A DNA stretch of 64,000 bases from Microthrixaceae bacterium. Lineage in GTDB: Bacteria; Actinomycetota; Acidimicrobiia; Acidimicrobiales; Microtrichaceae. The notes under the pieces were generated by a model that saw only the letters and a program-made list of their open reading frames with translations, was not told where the DNA came from and searched no databases. Positions within the stretch are counted from its first letter, which is position 1. The number at the start of each line of letters is the position of its first letter. This document shows, one piece after another, positions 6,668 to 15,183 of this stretch. The stretch spans positions 113,684 through 177,683 of the forward strand of contig JAMLGK010000006.1 of assembly GCA_023957995.1 (NCBI GenBank), written 5' to 3'. The translations under genes were made by a program, and so were the position numbers.

Positions 6668-8578
6668 GTGAGACTCCGAAGCCTGTCGCGCGAATCAGGC
6701 CTCTGGTCGCCGCTGGAGTTCCATCCAGCACTGACGGTTCTGGTGAGCGAGGACGATGGCCTCCGGGAGCACCTCGTCGGGACGCTCGCCGACCTCTACG
6801 CCCTGGCCGGAAGCGACGTCGTCGGAAGCATCGAGTACTCGGGCTTCGAGATGCCACTCGACCAGACGTCGGTGGTGTCGCTCGACCTGCACGGTGGAGG
6901 ACCGGTACTCCTCGATGCGACTGATCTGCACCGGATTCGCGAGAAGCTGCGCGAGACCTTCCGTCACGACACCGAGCAGAGCGTGGAGAGGCTCGGCGAA
7001 GACATCGACGTGCTCGACGCGAAGGTGTTGGCTGCGCTCAGAACCGCCGAGGCGACCGAGGCCGCCGCCGGCGCCGGCAGCGAGGAACTGGCCGCCGGTG
7101 AGGCCCTTCTGGAGCAACTGGCCGAGGAGCTGGACCAACTCAGGCAACGCCCCGAAGTGCTGGCTGGGGAGTTGGCAGACGCGCAGGAACGGCTGGCCGA
7201 ACAGGAATCGATCACAGACCGCGTGGAGACGATCACGGTTGCGCTGACCGAACGGCTCGATCCACTCGGCGACTACCTGTCGAGCCTGCGGATCGGAGAC
7301 CCGACGGAACACATCCGCGAGGAGCTGGCGGAACTCATCGGGTTGGGTCACGCGGATGGCACAGTGCCCACCGCGGTGCTCGAATGGCTCGAGCAGATGC
7401 AGACCGGCGAGGCAGCTCCGTCCGCCACCGTGGTCGAGCATCTCGAGGAGATCCGTCGAATCGACTCGCAATGGCAGGAGTTGGCCCGGGTCGGCGTCGA
7501 AGGAGATGCCGAGGTGATCGAAGCGCGGGCGCAACACGACCGCGCCACCGAACGTCTGGCCTGGTTGGAGGAACTCGCAGAGTCCGGTCTGCTCGCCGAT
7601 CGGGCCCGTGCTGAGATCGACGAGGCCCACGAGTCCGGGGATGTGACAGCCGAATCCGAGGTGCTGGAGCGCTACGGCTTCGAGTCCTACCTCGACTACA
7701 CGATCGCGCTGTCCACGCGTTCGGTGAGCGAGGCGTTGAACTCCACTCTCTCCGATGCCCGGGTAGCGGTTGTCGGCACATCCGATGCTCTCGACGCGGC
7801 GCGTGCCCAGTCAGCCGACACTCGGACGGCCCTGGGGGACCGGCGCCAGGAACTGCGCGAGCGGGTACGAGCCAGCACCGGCGTGGACGCAGACGAACTC
7901 TCGGTGGAGGCACTGTCGCTGATTCCCCAACGGCCGGCCGAGCTGGACTCCCTGGGCGATGTCCTGGCAGCCGCTCTGGAGGGAGCACGCGAGCGATTGG
8001 AGTCGTGCAGAGCGGACGTCGCGTCGATCACGACCGAGATCGACGAGCTGGGTGACGGGAGCGACATCGAACAGCGCATGGAGGCAGAACGCCGCCGACT
8101 CGACGAACTCGAATCCCTGCTCGTGCAGGCGACCGAGGTCCGCGACGCAAATGTCGCCGATCTCGAGGCGATGCGGGGCCAGCAGGCCGCACTTCAGGAT
8201 CGGCTGGACCACGGTCGGGAGCTCCTCGAATCACTCGAGGGAGCGGTGGGCCCGATGGTGCCCGGTGAGTTGGATGCGATCGTGGATCACGTGGCTGAGC
8301 GTGTCTCTGGTGCAGGCAAGGATCCGGTGCCGCTGGTCCTGGTGCAGGTGACGGATTCCTCCGAGGAAGACCCCGAGGACGTCCTGCAACTCTGCTCGAG
8401 GCTCGCTTCGATCACCCAGGTGGTGTTCGTCTCGGGGGATGACCGTGTGATCCGTTGGGCCAAGCACCTGAACGCCGACGCCGGCATCCTCGTGCGTCCC
8501 GGTCGACGGGCCTGGTTGGGTCGCCGGCTGGCACGCCGTCAGCGTGACCGATCCGCAGCATCGTCGGGCTCCGACTGA
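6668..8578 (+). CDS. Coiled-coil protein resembling a degenerate SMC/RecN-type ATPase
   Basis: A 636-residue protein. The N-terminus (about 1-70) reads like the first strand-loop of an SMC/RecF-like head: LRSLSRESGLWSPLEFHPAL then TVLVSEDDGLREHLVGTL, where a normal family member would have GPNGSGKST; the Walker A is absent. Residues 105-555 are long Glu/Arg/Leu/Ala-rich heptad segments broken near the middle, as in coiled-coil arms. The end (about 560-612) has VPLVLVQVTDSSEEDPEDVL and ITQVVFVSGDD, aligning with Walker B, D-loop and H-loop of these ATPases but with the catalytic acid and His replaced. I infer a pseudo-ATPase; no function is known. GTG 6668 is preferred because the domain begins there; an earlier in-frame start exists at 6605. 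Confidence 0.55.
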   Translation: MRLRSLSRESGLWSPLEFHPALTVLVSEDDGLREHLVGTLADLYALAGSDVVGSIEYSGFEMPLDQTSVVSLDLHGGGPVLLDATDLHRIREKLRETFRHDTEQSVERLGEDIDVLDAKVLAALRTAEATEAAAGAGSEELAAGEALLEQLAEELDQLRQRPEVLAGELADAQERLAEQESITDRVETITVALTERLDPLGDYLSSLRIGDPTEHIREELAELIGLGHADGTVPTAVLEWLEQMQTGEAAPSATVVEHLEEIRRIDSQWQELARVGVEGDAEVIEARAQHDRATERLAWLEELAESGLLADRARAEIDEAHESGDVTAESEVLERYGFESYLDYTIALSTRSVSEALNSTLSDARVAVVGTSDALDAARAQSADTRTALGDRRQELRERVRASTGVDADELSVEALSLIPQRPAELDSLGDVLAAALEGARERLESCRADVASITTEIDELGDGSDIEQRMEAERRRLDELESLLVQATEVRDANVADLEAMRGQQAALQDRLDHGRELLESLEGAVGPMVPGELDAIVDHVAERVSGAGKDPVPLVLVQVTDSSEEDPEDVLQLCSRLASITQVVFVSGDDRVIRWAKHLNADAGILVRPGRRAWLGRRLARRQRDRSAASSGSD

Positions 8579-8581
8579 GTG

Positions 8582-9628
8582 TCATCCCGGGGCGTTGTTG
8601 CCCCGCTCGTTGTGGTCCTCGTCGTTCGTGCCCAGTGACCCGCGCGATTCGAGTGCGGTCCGGAAGGACGCGCGCGCGGAGATGTTCCACACGCCGATGA
8701 CCAGGACCAGGCTGGCCGCGACGATCAGGATGGCCCAGTAGAACGACGCCCAGTCCACCAACACCCCGTACCGGGGATCACCCGGCAGACCCGCACGCAG
8801 GCTGGGCAGGGCGAACAGCACAGCAGCGAACAACGCGTAGACCCACATCGGCGCCGCAGCGTTGAACACGACCACCCACCACGTCACCGCCGCACAGCTC
8901 ACCGCTATCGACCATGAGATCAACATGAAGAGGATCACCCACGTGATCGCAGACCACCGACGGTCCAGGTCCATGCTGGCGGTGGTGGAGTTCTCACCCA
9001 CCTCCGCGGTGGAGGCCATCGAGAAGTCCTGCAGTGCAGCCACGATGCTCAGATCGGTGGGTAGCGGCGTGGCATCTCCACCGCCGACGGTTGCCCCGAC
9101 GCTTATCTCCCCGGAATAGCTGTCGAAGGGGTACCGAGCCGATTGGCCCTGGAGAGCGACCACCACGGTCATCGACTCCATCACCGAGTCCCGGGGGAAC
9201 ACCTTCACATTGGGCCCGGAGCTGTCATTGATCAGGAACGTGACCTGGTCGGTGATCGTATTGCCACTCGTCAGATCACCCTGAGGATTGAAGACGATCC
9301 GCAGGGTGAGTTCGGCGAGATCGGGGTCGAGCCGCAACGCGGTTGCCTCGACCTCCAATCGGCGGTCGGCCTCCAGAGCGGCGAATGGCACCACCACGCG
9401 CTCGTCGGAATCCGACAGACCCCACCAAGCCGCACAGGTGGCGGCGATGGGTCCGAGGATGACCAGGACCAACAACACACGCCGGGCCGCGCGTGCCCGA
9501 TGGACCGGCCAGGGTTGGACCACCAGCGATTCGAGTCGTGGGGACATGGATCGGGGTCGCGGTCTCGGAGCCTCGTTGGGTTCGGCCGGTTCGCCGGGTT
9601 CGCCGGGTTCGCCGGATTCGGTTGCCAT
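8582..9628 (-). CDS. DUF4436 family membrane protein
   Basis: A 348-residue protein with a Pro/Glu-rich N-terminus, one membrane helix around 50-70, an extracytoplasmic beta-rich domain of about 150 residues (EVEATALRLDPDLAELTLRI..YPFDSYSGEISV), and three to four membrane helices near the C-terminus. The YPFDSYSG segment and topology fit DUF4436, a family of unknown function common in actinobacteria. The start is taken at ATG 9628, 73 bp from the divergent PPOX gene. Its N-terminal coding part contains the 9-bp tandem repeat listed separately. Confidence 0.7.
   Translation of the reverse strand: MATESGEPGEPGEPAEPNEAPRPRPRSMSPRLESLVVQPWPVHRARAARRVLLVLVILGPIAATCAAWWGLSDSDERVVVPFAALEADRRLEVEATALRLDPDLAELTLRIVFNPQGDLTSGNTITDQVTFLINDSSGPNVKVFPRDSVMESMTVVVALQGQSARYPFDSYSGEISVGATVGGGDATPLPTDLSIVAALQDFSMASTAEVGENSTTASMDLDRRWSAITWVILFMLISWSIAVSCAAVTWWVVVFNAAAPMWVYALFAAVLFALPSLRAGLPGDPRYGVLVDWASFYWAILIVAASLVLVIGVWNISARASFRTALESRGSLGTNDEDHNERGNNAPG
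9581..9616. repeat. 9-bp tandem repeat in the DUF4436 gene
   Basis: Four 9-bp units of TTCGCCGGG, the first and last slightly changed, encode repeated Gly-Glu-Pro triplets in the cytoplasmic N-terminus on the minus strand. Copy number could vary in frame without breaking the gene. Confidence 0.8.
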
Positions 9629-9701
9629 CGCTCCACGGTAGTGTTCGCCCGAGAAGGCACACTCCGGTCCCCAAGGGTGGGATCGACCGAGGGGAGGGCT
9701 C

Positions 9702-10178
9702 GTGAAACTGGACCGAAACGGCCTCGAGGTGCTCGATTCCGACGAGTGCTGGCAGCTCCTTTCGGAGAACCACCTGGGTCGGCTGGCCGTCGTAGCGGGC
9801 AACAGGCCCGAGATCTTTCCGTTGAACTACGTCGTGGACGATTCACTCCTCGATGCCACGCGCACCGAGGGTTCAGGCCCCGACAGCGGCGAGGATTCCC
9901 GGAGCCTGGTGTTCCGGACCGCGCCGGGCACCAAACTCGCTGCTGCGGCGGTCGGGTTTCCCGTGGCCTTCGAGGTCGACTCGGCAGATCCGATGTTCCA
10001 CACCGGGTGGTCGGTGGTCGTGCACGGAACTGCACAACTCGTCGAGACGACCGACGAACTCCTCCAGGTGGAGGCGCTACCGCTGCGGCCGTGGGGTCCG
10101 AGCGACAAACGCCACTACCTGCGCCTCTGTCCCACGGAGCTGGACGGTCGTCGCATCCCCCGCGGGACGGGCCACTGA
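9702..10178 (+). CDS. Pyridoxamine 5'-phosphate oxidase (PPOX)-fold protein
   Basis: A 158-residue split-barrel protein. VLDSDECWQLLSENHLGRLA followed by EIFPLNYVVDD is the usual opening of PPOX-class flavin or F420-binding proteins, and VVVHGTAQLV is the second conserved strand. Actinobacterial members bind F420, FMN or heme; the cofactor cannot be told here. Start is GTG 9702. It is divergent from DUF4436 and 167 bp before the GGDEF gene. Confidence 0.8.
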   Translation: MKLDRNGLEVLDSDECWQLLSENHLGRLAVVAGNRPEIFPLNYVVDDSLLDATRTEGSGPDSGEDSRSLVFRTAPGTKLAAAAVGFPVAFEVDSADPMFHTGWSVVVHGTAQLVETTDELLQVEALPLRPWGPSDKRHYLRLCPTELDGRRIPRGTGH

Positions 10179-10344
10179 AGCGAAGGGTCACCGCCCTGTT
10201 GGATGCCGGCCTGCCGGGTCACTGGTCTCCGGGATCGCAGACCCCCAGAACCCCAACGATCTGAGCGGCTCCCGGCTCGGAACATCAGGTTCTGCGGAGT
10301 TCGACGACGGAATTCTTCGGTGGCCGGCCCTATCTGCCGATCGG

Positions 10345-12120
10345 ATGTTGATGGATCTCTTGGCCAACCCTGGAACGACCGCGGCCCTCCCCGATGAGCA
10401 GTGGTGTAGTGACTTCGCGACCGAACACTCGCCCGACGGTGTGGTGCTGGCCGACCCGCAGTGGCGGGTCGTGTGGGCCAACGCCGCGGCCCTGGCCCTG
10501 CTGGGGCACGATCCCGAGCAGGTCCGGGGCCTGCAGATGGTGGATTTCGTCCACAGCGACGACCTCTCCCACGCACTCGGTGCGGTGTCGGAGGCGTCTC
10601 GCAACGACGGCCACCACGAGGCGACGCGGATGAGGGTGAGAGGCGCGACGGGTGAGTTCGTCGACTGCCGGATCACCGCGAACACGATCGACCGACCGGA
10701 CGGTACGTGGTTCGTGCTGGGCATGAGGAGCGTCGCGGACGAGGACGCGATCGAGAACCGCCGTCGCCGCCTGCGGGGTCTCGCCACCACGTTCTACGTC
10801 GATTGCGCCTCGATGGAGTGGGTGGATGAGCCACAGCGCTCGGCAGCTCTTCTGAGCGCCCTCGGAGCGGTGCTGGATGCCGACCACATCGACATCTCGG
10901 AACTCGTCGGCGACGGAACACGGCTGGACCATCTCGCGGTCTGGGACCGGAGTGGACCGTCACCGGCTGACGCCAAGGTCTGCACCACCACCGCGCCTCT
11001 GAGTCGTCAGCAGGTCGATGCGGTGCGCCTCACCCCGTGTGACTACAGCACCCAGGGTGGCGAGGCGACCGTGAGGGTGTGGCTGGAGTCGCCGAGTGAC
11101 AGCGACGGAATGGTGAGCATCCACCTCGGTGACCACCCCGAACAGTGGGATGACGCGAACGCTGACGTCGTGTCGCTCATGTGCTCATCGCTGATGGCCA
11201 CCATCCGGAGGTGTGCCAGGGAGCGGGCGTTGGCCATGGCAGCAACCCGGGATCCCCTCACCGGACTGTTCAATCGCTCGGCGATGGAGGAGCGACTGGA
11301 AGAGCTGATCGCTGCTTCGGACCTCGGCACGGGTGGCCTGGCGGTGTTCTTCGCGGATCTCAACGACTTCAAGGCGCTCAACGACTCCCGTGGCCACCAG
11401 GCCGGCGACGAGGTGCTCCGGCGGGTTGCCGATGGCCTGCGGAGCTCGATCCGACCGGGCGACGTGGCGGCCCGGATCGGCGGGGACGAGTTCGTGGTGG
11501 TGATGATGACGGGGCACCGTCCCATCGAACGTCTCACGGCGAGGATCCGGGCTTCGGTGGAGGCTGCTGTTTCGGACTTCGCGGAGGTGGGAGTGGCCAT
11601 CGGATCGATCACGGTGGGGCGGGACGAGTCACCCGACGAGGTGCTCCGACGAGCGGATGCGGCGATGTACGCCGACAAGCGACGCCAAGCGATCGGCAGT
11701 GGAACCGGATCGCGGGCGGACACGGTCGTCTCCGCACTGGATGTGGTCATCGAGTCGATGAGCATCATGTTGGTGGTCGACGAGAATGCCCGGTTGGTCA
11801 CCGCCACCGAGGCGGCCTACACCGCGTTCGGTTTCGACCGCAGCTCCAGTGCGGGGCTCGACGTCCTGAGCCTGATCCACCCCGACGACCTTCCGATGGC
11901 CATGGAGGCGTTCGCAGAGGTCCTCGCCAACGATGGTCCCGCAGATCCGATGGTCCTGAGCGTGGTCGATGCCAACGGTCGTTGGCACCTGGTGCAGGTG
12001 GCGGCCACGAACCAGCTGGCCAACCCCTCGATCCGTGGGATCGTCTACATGGTCAACGAGACGGGAACGCTCAAGAACCTCGATGGGATCACCGCCGACG
12101 GGGAGCCCACGAGGCCGTAG
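10345..12120 (+). CDS. PAS-GGDEF-PAS diguanylate cyclase
   Basis: A 591-residue soluble sensor enzyme. An N-terminal PAS domain (about 20-135: HSPDGVVLADPQWRVVWANA) is followed by a GAF-like middle (about 145-295), then a GGDEF domain beginning ATRDPLTGLFNRSAMEERL. The active site is intact: GGDEF at residues 379-383. RPGD at 370-373, five residues before it, is the RxxD inhibitory I-site, so product inhibition by c-di-GMP is expected. A second PAS follows at about 465-575 (DVVIESMSIMLVVDENARLV), an uncommon placement after the catalytic domain. ATG 10345 is chosen because longer in-frame starts would run through the PPOX gene. No membrane helices, so the signal is cytoplasmic. Confidence 0.88.
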   Translation: MLMDLLANPGTTAALPDEQWCSDFATEHSPDGVVLADPQWRVVWANAAALALLGHDPEQVRGLQMVDFVHSDDLSHALGAVSEASRNDGHHEATRMRVRGATGEFVDCRITANTIDRPDGTWFVLGMRSVADEDAIENRRRRLRGLATTFYVDCASMEWVDEPQRSAALLSALGAVLDADHIDISELVGDGTRLDHLAVWDRSGPSPADAKVCTTTAPLSRQQVDAVRLTPCDYSTQGGEATVRVWLESPSDSDGMVSIHLGDHPEQWDDANADVVSLMCSSLMATIRRCARERALAMAATRDPLTGLFNRSAMEERLEELIAASDLGTGGLAVFFADLNDFKALNDSRGHQAGDEVLRRVADGLRSSIRPGDVAARIGGDEFVVVMMTGHRPIERLTARIRASVEAAVSDFAEVGVAIGSITVGRDESPDEVLRRADAAMYADKRRQAIGSGTGSRADTVVSALDVVIESMSIMLVVDENARLVTATEAAYTAFGFDRSSSAGLDVLSLIHPDDLPMAMEAFAEVLANDGPADPMVLSVVDANGRWHLVQVAATNQLANPSIRGIVYMVNETGTLKNLDGITADGEPTRP

Positions 12121-12129
12121 GGTCCGGGA

Positions 12130-12483
12130 ATGGACAGTCCTCCCTACAGCAGAGTTCGACGCACCGATTCCCTGGTGTTCACCGCGGGGATCATCGGTCA
12201 GGTCGACGGACAACTGGCCGATGGCGCCGAGGCCCAACTCACTGCGGCGTTCGACAACCTCGAAGCGCTGCTCGGAGCAGAGGGTCTCGGCATGGACGAT
12301 GTGCTGCGGTTGGTGGTCTACCTGACCGACATCGCCCAGATGGAGGTGCTCAACCAGCAGTTCACGGCCCGATTCGACCAACCGCGACCGGTCCGCTCGA
12401 CCGTCGCGGTGCAAGCGCTGCCGGGTGGCAGTTCGGTGGAGATAGAAGCAACCGCATCGGCGAGACCCGCAGGTTCGCTCTGA
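12130..12483 (+). CDS. RidA family (YjgF/UK114) protein
   Basis: A 117-residue protein with the family core: SLVFTAGIIGQ, AQLTAAFDNLEALL, LRLVVYLTDI and the C-terminal PVRSTVAVQALPGGSSVEIE. The Arg in PVRSTV corresponds to the residue that binds carboxylates and is needed for deaminating imine intermediates. Cytoplasmic trimer by family. It follows the GGDEF gene by 9 bp and is probably co-transcribed, with no evident functional link. Confidence 0.85.
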   Translation: MDSPPYSRVRRTDSLVFTAGIIGQVDGQLADGAEAQLTAAFDNLEALLGAEGLGMDDVLRLVVYLTDIAQMEVLNQQFTARFDQPRPVRSTVAVQALPGGSSVEIEATASARPAGSL

Positions 12484-12513
12484 GAGGGACCCCGTTCGCA
12501 GTGGCCTGTTCGT

Positions 12514-13353
12514 TCAGCTCGGCGGGTCGCCCCAGGAGCTGTAGTTGCTTCCGGCGTGCAACACGTAGCGGACGGTTGCCTCGGGGAGGTGTTCCGGCTC
12601 GGTATCGCGACTGAGTCGCCACACGAGTTCCCAGTCCTCACCGGGAAAGTCGTCGCGGTGACGCGGTGTCCTGCTGAACAGGACTTCGGGACGCCGTCTG
12701 ATCACCAGCGCATTGGTGTCCACCAGCGACCGATCGCGCATGGTCGCGCGGTCGAACGGCTCACCGAAGACGTCCACGAGGTCGCCGTTGGCGTCCACTC
12801 TTGTCAGACTCGAGTAGGTCATCTCGGCTCCTCTCCGATGCGCGCACAGCGCGCGTTCGAGGTGGTGCGGTTCCCAGGTGTTGTCATCGTCGAGAAAGGC
12901 GAGCAGGCGGGACTGGCTGAGCCGGATCCCAACATTCCTCACGACTCCGGCGCAGCCGGTGTTCTCCGGTAGCTCCAGGACGTGCAGCCGAGGATCCTCG
13001 GGGAGAGCACCGAGCTCTCCGCCACCATCATCGACCACGACCACCACCTGATCGCGAACGGTCTGGGACAGGGCGGACTCGACCGCCGCTCCGAGCAGGT
13101 CGGGTCGGCGGTAGGTCGCGATCACCGTGGCGACGTCAGCGTATGGAAGGGCTGGGGTGCTCCGCGCGAGAACTGTGACGAGGTGATCCTCGCGGTTCCT
13201 CATGGACCGCGTCTGGAGCCACCTGCTCACTTCGAGCTTGTACTCGAAGAAGGGGAGCATCCCGACGGTCGCCCGTATCGCCGAACCACTGCGGGCCCTG
13301 AACCAGTTTGGTGCCCCAGCGGACTTCTCGTCGCGGGCGTCCGAAGGAGACAT
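12514..13353 (-). CDS. Family 2 glycosyltransferase
   Basis: A 279-residue GT-A fold enzyme: ATVIATYRRPDLLGAAVESAL (about 74-94), VVVVVDDGGGE, and the metal-binding DxD equivalent FLDDDN near residue 155, followed by EDWELVWRLS as the acceptor-side motif. No membrane segment is seen, so it is cytoplasmic. It lies 31 bp downstream of the beta-helix lipoprotein gene on the same strand and close to the large glycan locus, so it may glycosylate an envelope component. Donor and acceptor are unknown. The first roughly 70 residues are not part of the GT core; a later start is possible. Confidence 0.82.
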   Translation of the reverse strand: MSPSDARDEKSAGAPNWFRARSGSAIRATVGMLPFFEYKLEVSRWLQTRSMRNREDHLVTVLARSTPALPYADVATVIATYRRPDLLGAAVESALSQTVRDQVVVVVDDGGGELGALPEDPRLHVLELPENTGCAGVVRNVGIRLSQSRLLAFLDDDNTWEPHHLERALCAHRRGAEMTYSSLTRVDANGDLVDVFGEPFDRATMRDRSLVDTNALVIRRRPEVLFSRTPRHRDDFPGEDWELVWRLSRDTEPEHLPEATVRYVLHAGSNYSSWGDPPS

Positions 13354-13384
13354 GACTTCATTGTGGCCGACGTTGTTGGTTGGG

Positions 13385-14938
13385 TCAGCGTGTGACGGGG
13401 TTTCCTGTTTGGGGGTCGGTGTTGTTGTTGTAGGTGGCGGGTGGGGTGGAGTCGGGGTAGATGTATCCGGCTCGGGCTGCTTCGAGGTGGGAGTTGCGCA
13501 CGACGTTGTTGGTGCCTTCGACGTAGACGGTGAACCAGGCCGCGGTCTGGCCGTTCCATCCGAAGTAGCAGCCGTCGAAGGTCGTGTTGTCGCCGTGCCA
13601 GTTGATGGTGGCGGTTGCGGTGCCGTTGAACGGGCCGTCCTGTATGAAGGTGTCGTTGATGAACATCGCGCCGCTGGTGTAGCCGAACGCGGCGAGTGCC
13701 TCGGTGTGGTCTGTGCCTGATCCCTGGGGATGGCGGATCCATGAGTTCGAGACCTTGATGTCCACTGGGACGGCGGGACCCCAGTGCAGGTTCCCTGAAC
13801 CGTCGATGGTGTTGATGGTCAGTCCGTTGGTGACCAGCGCGTTGTCGAGGTGGAGCTTGGTCTTCGCAACGCCCGATTCGGGAAGGACAACCACGGAGGA
13901 GTTCACTCGCACGTTGGTGGCGGTGAGTTTTCCGCCGCCGTGCACGACGATCTGGTCGGTGATCACATCGGAGATGGTCACGTCCTGACCTGCGAAGACC
14001 TCGACCTTGCCGATCTTCTTGGGCGAGGACACGGTGGGTCCGGTGTTCGAACTGGTGGGACGAACACCCGACGCCACCGGTGCAACACCCGGCATCTCCG
14101 ATGAGGGGGGCGCGGAACTCTCGGGTGCCTGGGTCGTGGAGGGTTGGGGCGCGGGCGGCTGGGTCGTGGAGGGTTGGGTCGTAGGCGGTGCAACGCTCTT
14201 CTGTGGGACGGTTGTCGATACGCCCGCTGTCTGGTCGGTGGGTTCGGGTGAGGCCGCGATCAACCAGGCGTTGTCGACGTAGTGAACGTCTCCGGGACCC
14301 GAGTTGGCGACGTGGAGTCGGAGGGCCGCGTAGGAAGCCCCGGTTGGTGCGCGGCCGAGACAGATCGGGGTGCGCCAGCGAGAGGGTCGTTCGGTCACCT
14401 CTCGTCCCTCGTCCGTGCGCAGGATTGCGCCATCGCGGTCGTACCAACGGAGCTCACACCGCACCGGCGATGCACCTGAGCGGGACATGACGTCGAGCCA
14501 TCCCGCATAGATCGTGCCGGGGTGAACCCGCACGCCGGAGGTGGCAGTCGAGGTGGCTATCCGGATCGTCCCGGAGTCGTCGGTGTGGACAGGGTCGTAC
14601 TCGGAGCCCTCGACGCGCAGCGAAGCCTCTCCATCGGTGGACACGGTGGTGGAGCGTTCGAGCACGGCGTTGCCCTGGGTCTCCCAGCCGGGCCCCGGGA
14701 TCTCTGTCGGTGAGGCCTCGAGCGAACTCTGCTGATGATCGAGGAGGTTGACCGCTTCGATGTGAATCGATCCGCCGTCGGGTCCCGCTGCGCAGGCGGA
14801 CACGAAGAACAGAAAACCCCCGAACGTGGTCGCCATGGCGACAAGAGAGCGGACTCTGCGGGCGCCGGGTCGTGTACGCGGGAGAGGATCCCTGTTCGAC
14901 GGGGCTCGACGGCCCGCCGTCTTGGTCGGAGGACACAT
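13385..14938 (-). CDS. Secreted lipoprotein with carbohydrate-binding-like and right-handed beta-helix domains
   Basis: About 517 residues. A basic N-terminus and hydrophobic segment lead to VSACAAG, a lipobox with the lipid-carrying Cys. Residues about 60-230 look like a CBM-type beta-sandwich (GNAVLERSTTVSTDGEASLR..YAALRLHVANSG). A Thr/Pro/Gln linker with repeated PSTTQ follows, then from about 325 short repeated beta strands (VTISDVITDQIVVHGGGKL, NTTFDGCYFGWNG, NNVVRNSHLEAARAG) as in parallel beta-helix proteins that bind or cleave polysaccharide. No catalytic residues can be assigned. ATG 14938 is preferred to one at 14989 because it leaves a normal signal peptide. It shares an operon with the GT2 downstream. 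Confidence 0.7.
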   Translation of the reverse strand: MCPPTKTAGRRAPSNRDPLPRTRPGARRVRSLVAMATTFGGFLFFVSACAAGPDGGSIHIEAVNLLDHQQSSLEASPTEIPGPGWETQGNAVLERSTTVSTDGEASLRVEGSEYDPVHTDDSGTIRIATSTATSGVRVHPGTIYAGWLDVMSRSGASPVRCELRWYDRDGAILRTDEGREVTERPSRWRTPICLGRAPTGASYAALRLHVANSGPGDVHYVDNAWLIAASPEPTDQTAGVSTTVPQKSVAPPTTQPSTTQPPAPQPSTTQAPESSAPPSSEMPGVAPVASGVRPTSSNTGPTVSSPKKIGKVEVFAGQDVTISDVITDQIVVHGGGKLTATNVRVNSSVVVLPESGVAKTKLHLDNALVTNGLTINTIDGSGNLHWGPAVPVDIKVSNSWIRHPQGSGTDHTEALAAFGYTSGAMFINDTFIQDGPFNGTATATINWHGDNTTFDGCYFGWNGQTAAWFTVYVEGTNNVVRNSHLEAARAGYIYPDSTPPATYNNNTDPQTGNPVTR

Positions 14939-15183
14939 GTCATTTCTCCCAGCATGGTTCGGCCCAACGGCGCCGGTCCGAACACACATTTGATCCTGCC
15001 CCGATCAACCTAGCATGAAGGTCGTGTTACGGGAATAGCCCTCTTGGTCGGAGCTCGTGGATCGGTAGGACTGCCGGGGGGAGTCGGCATGACCCAGAAC
15101 AGCACAGGTTCCCATTGCCGTGTCTATTCATCACGGGTGACGCCGAACCGAACCAAACCGTAACCTAACTGTAATAGTGGGCC

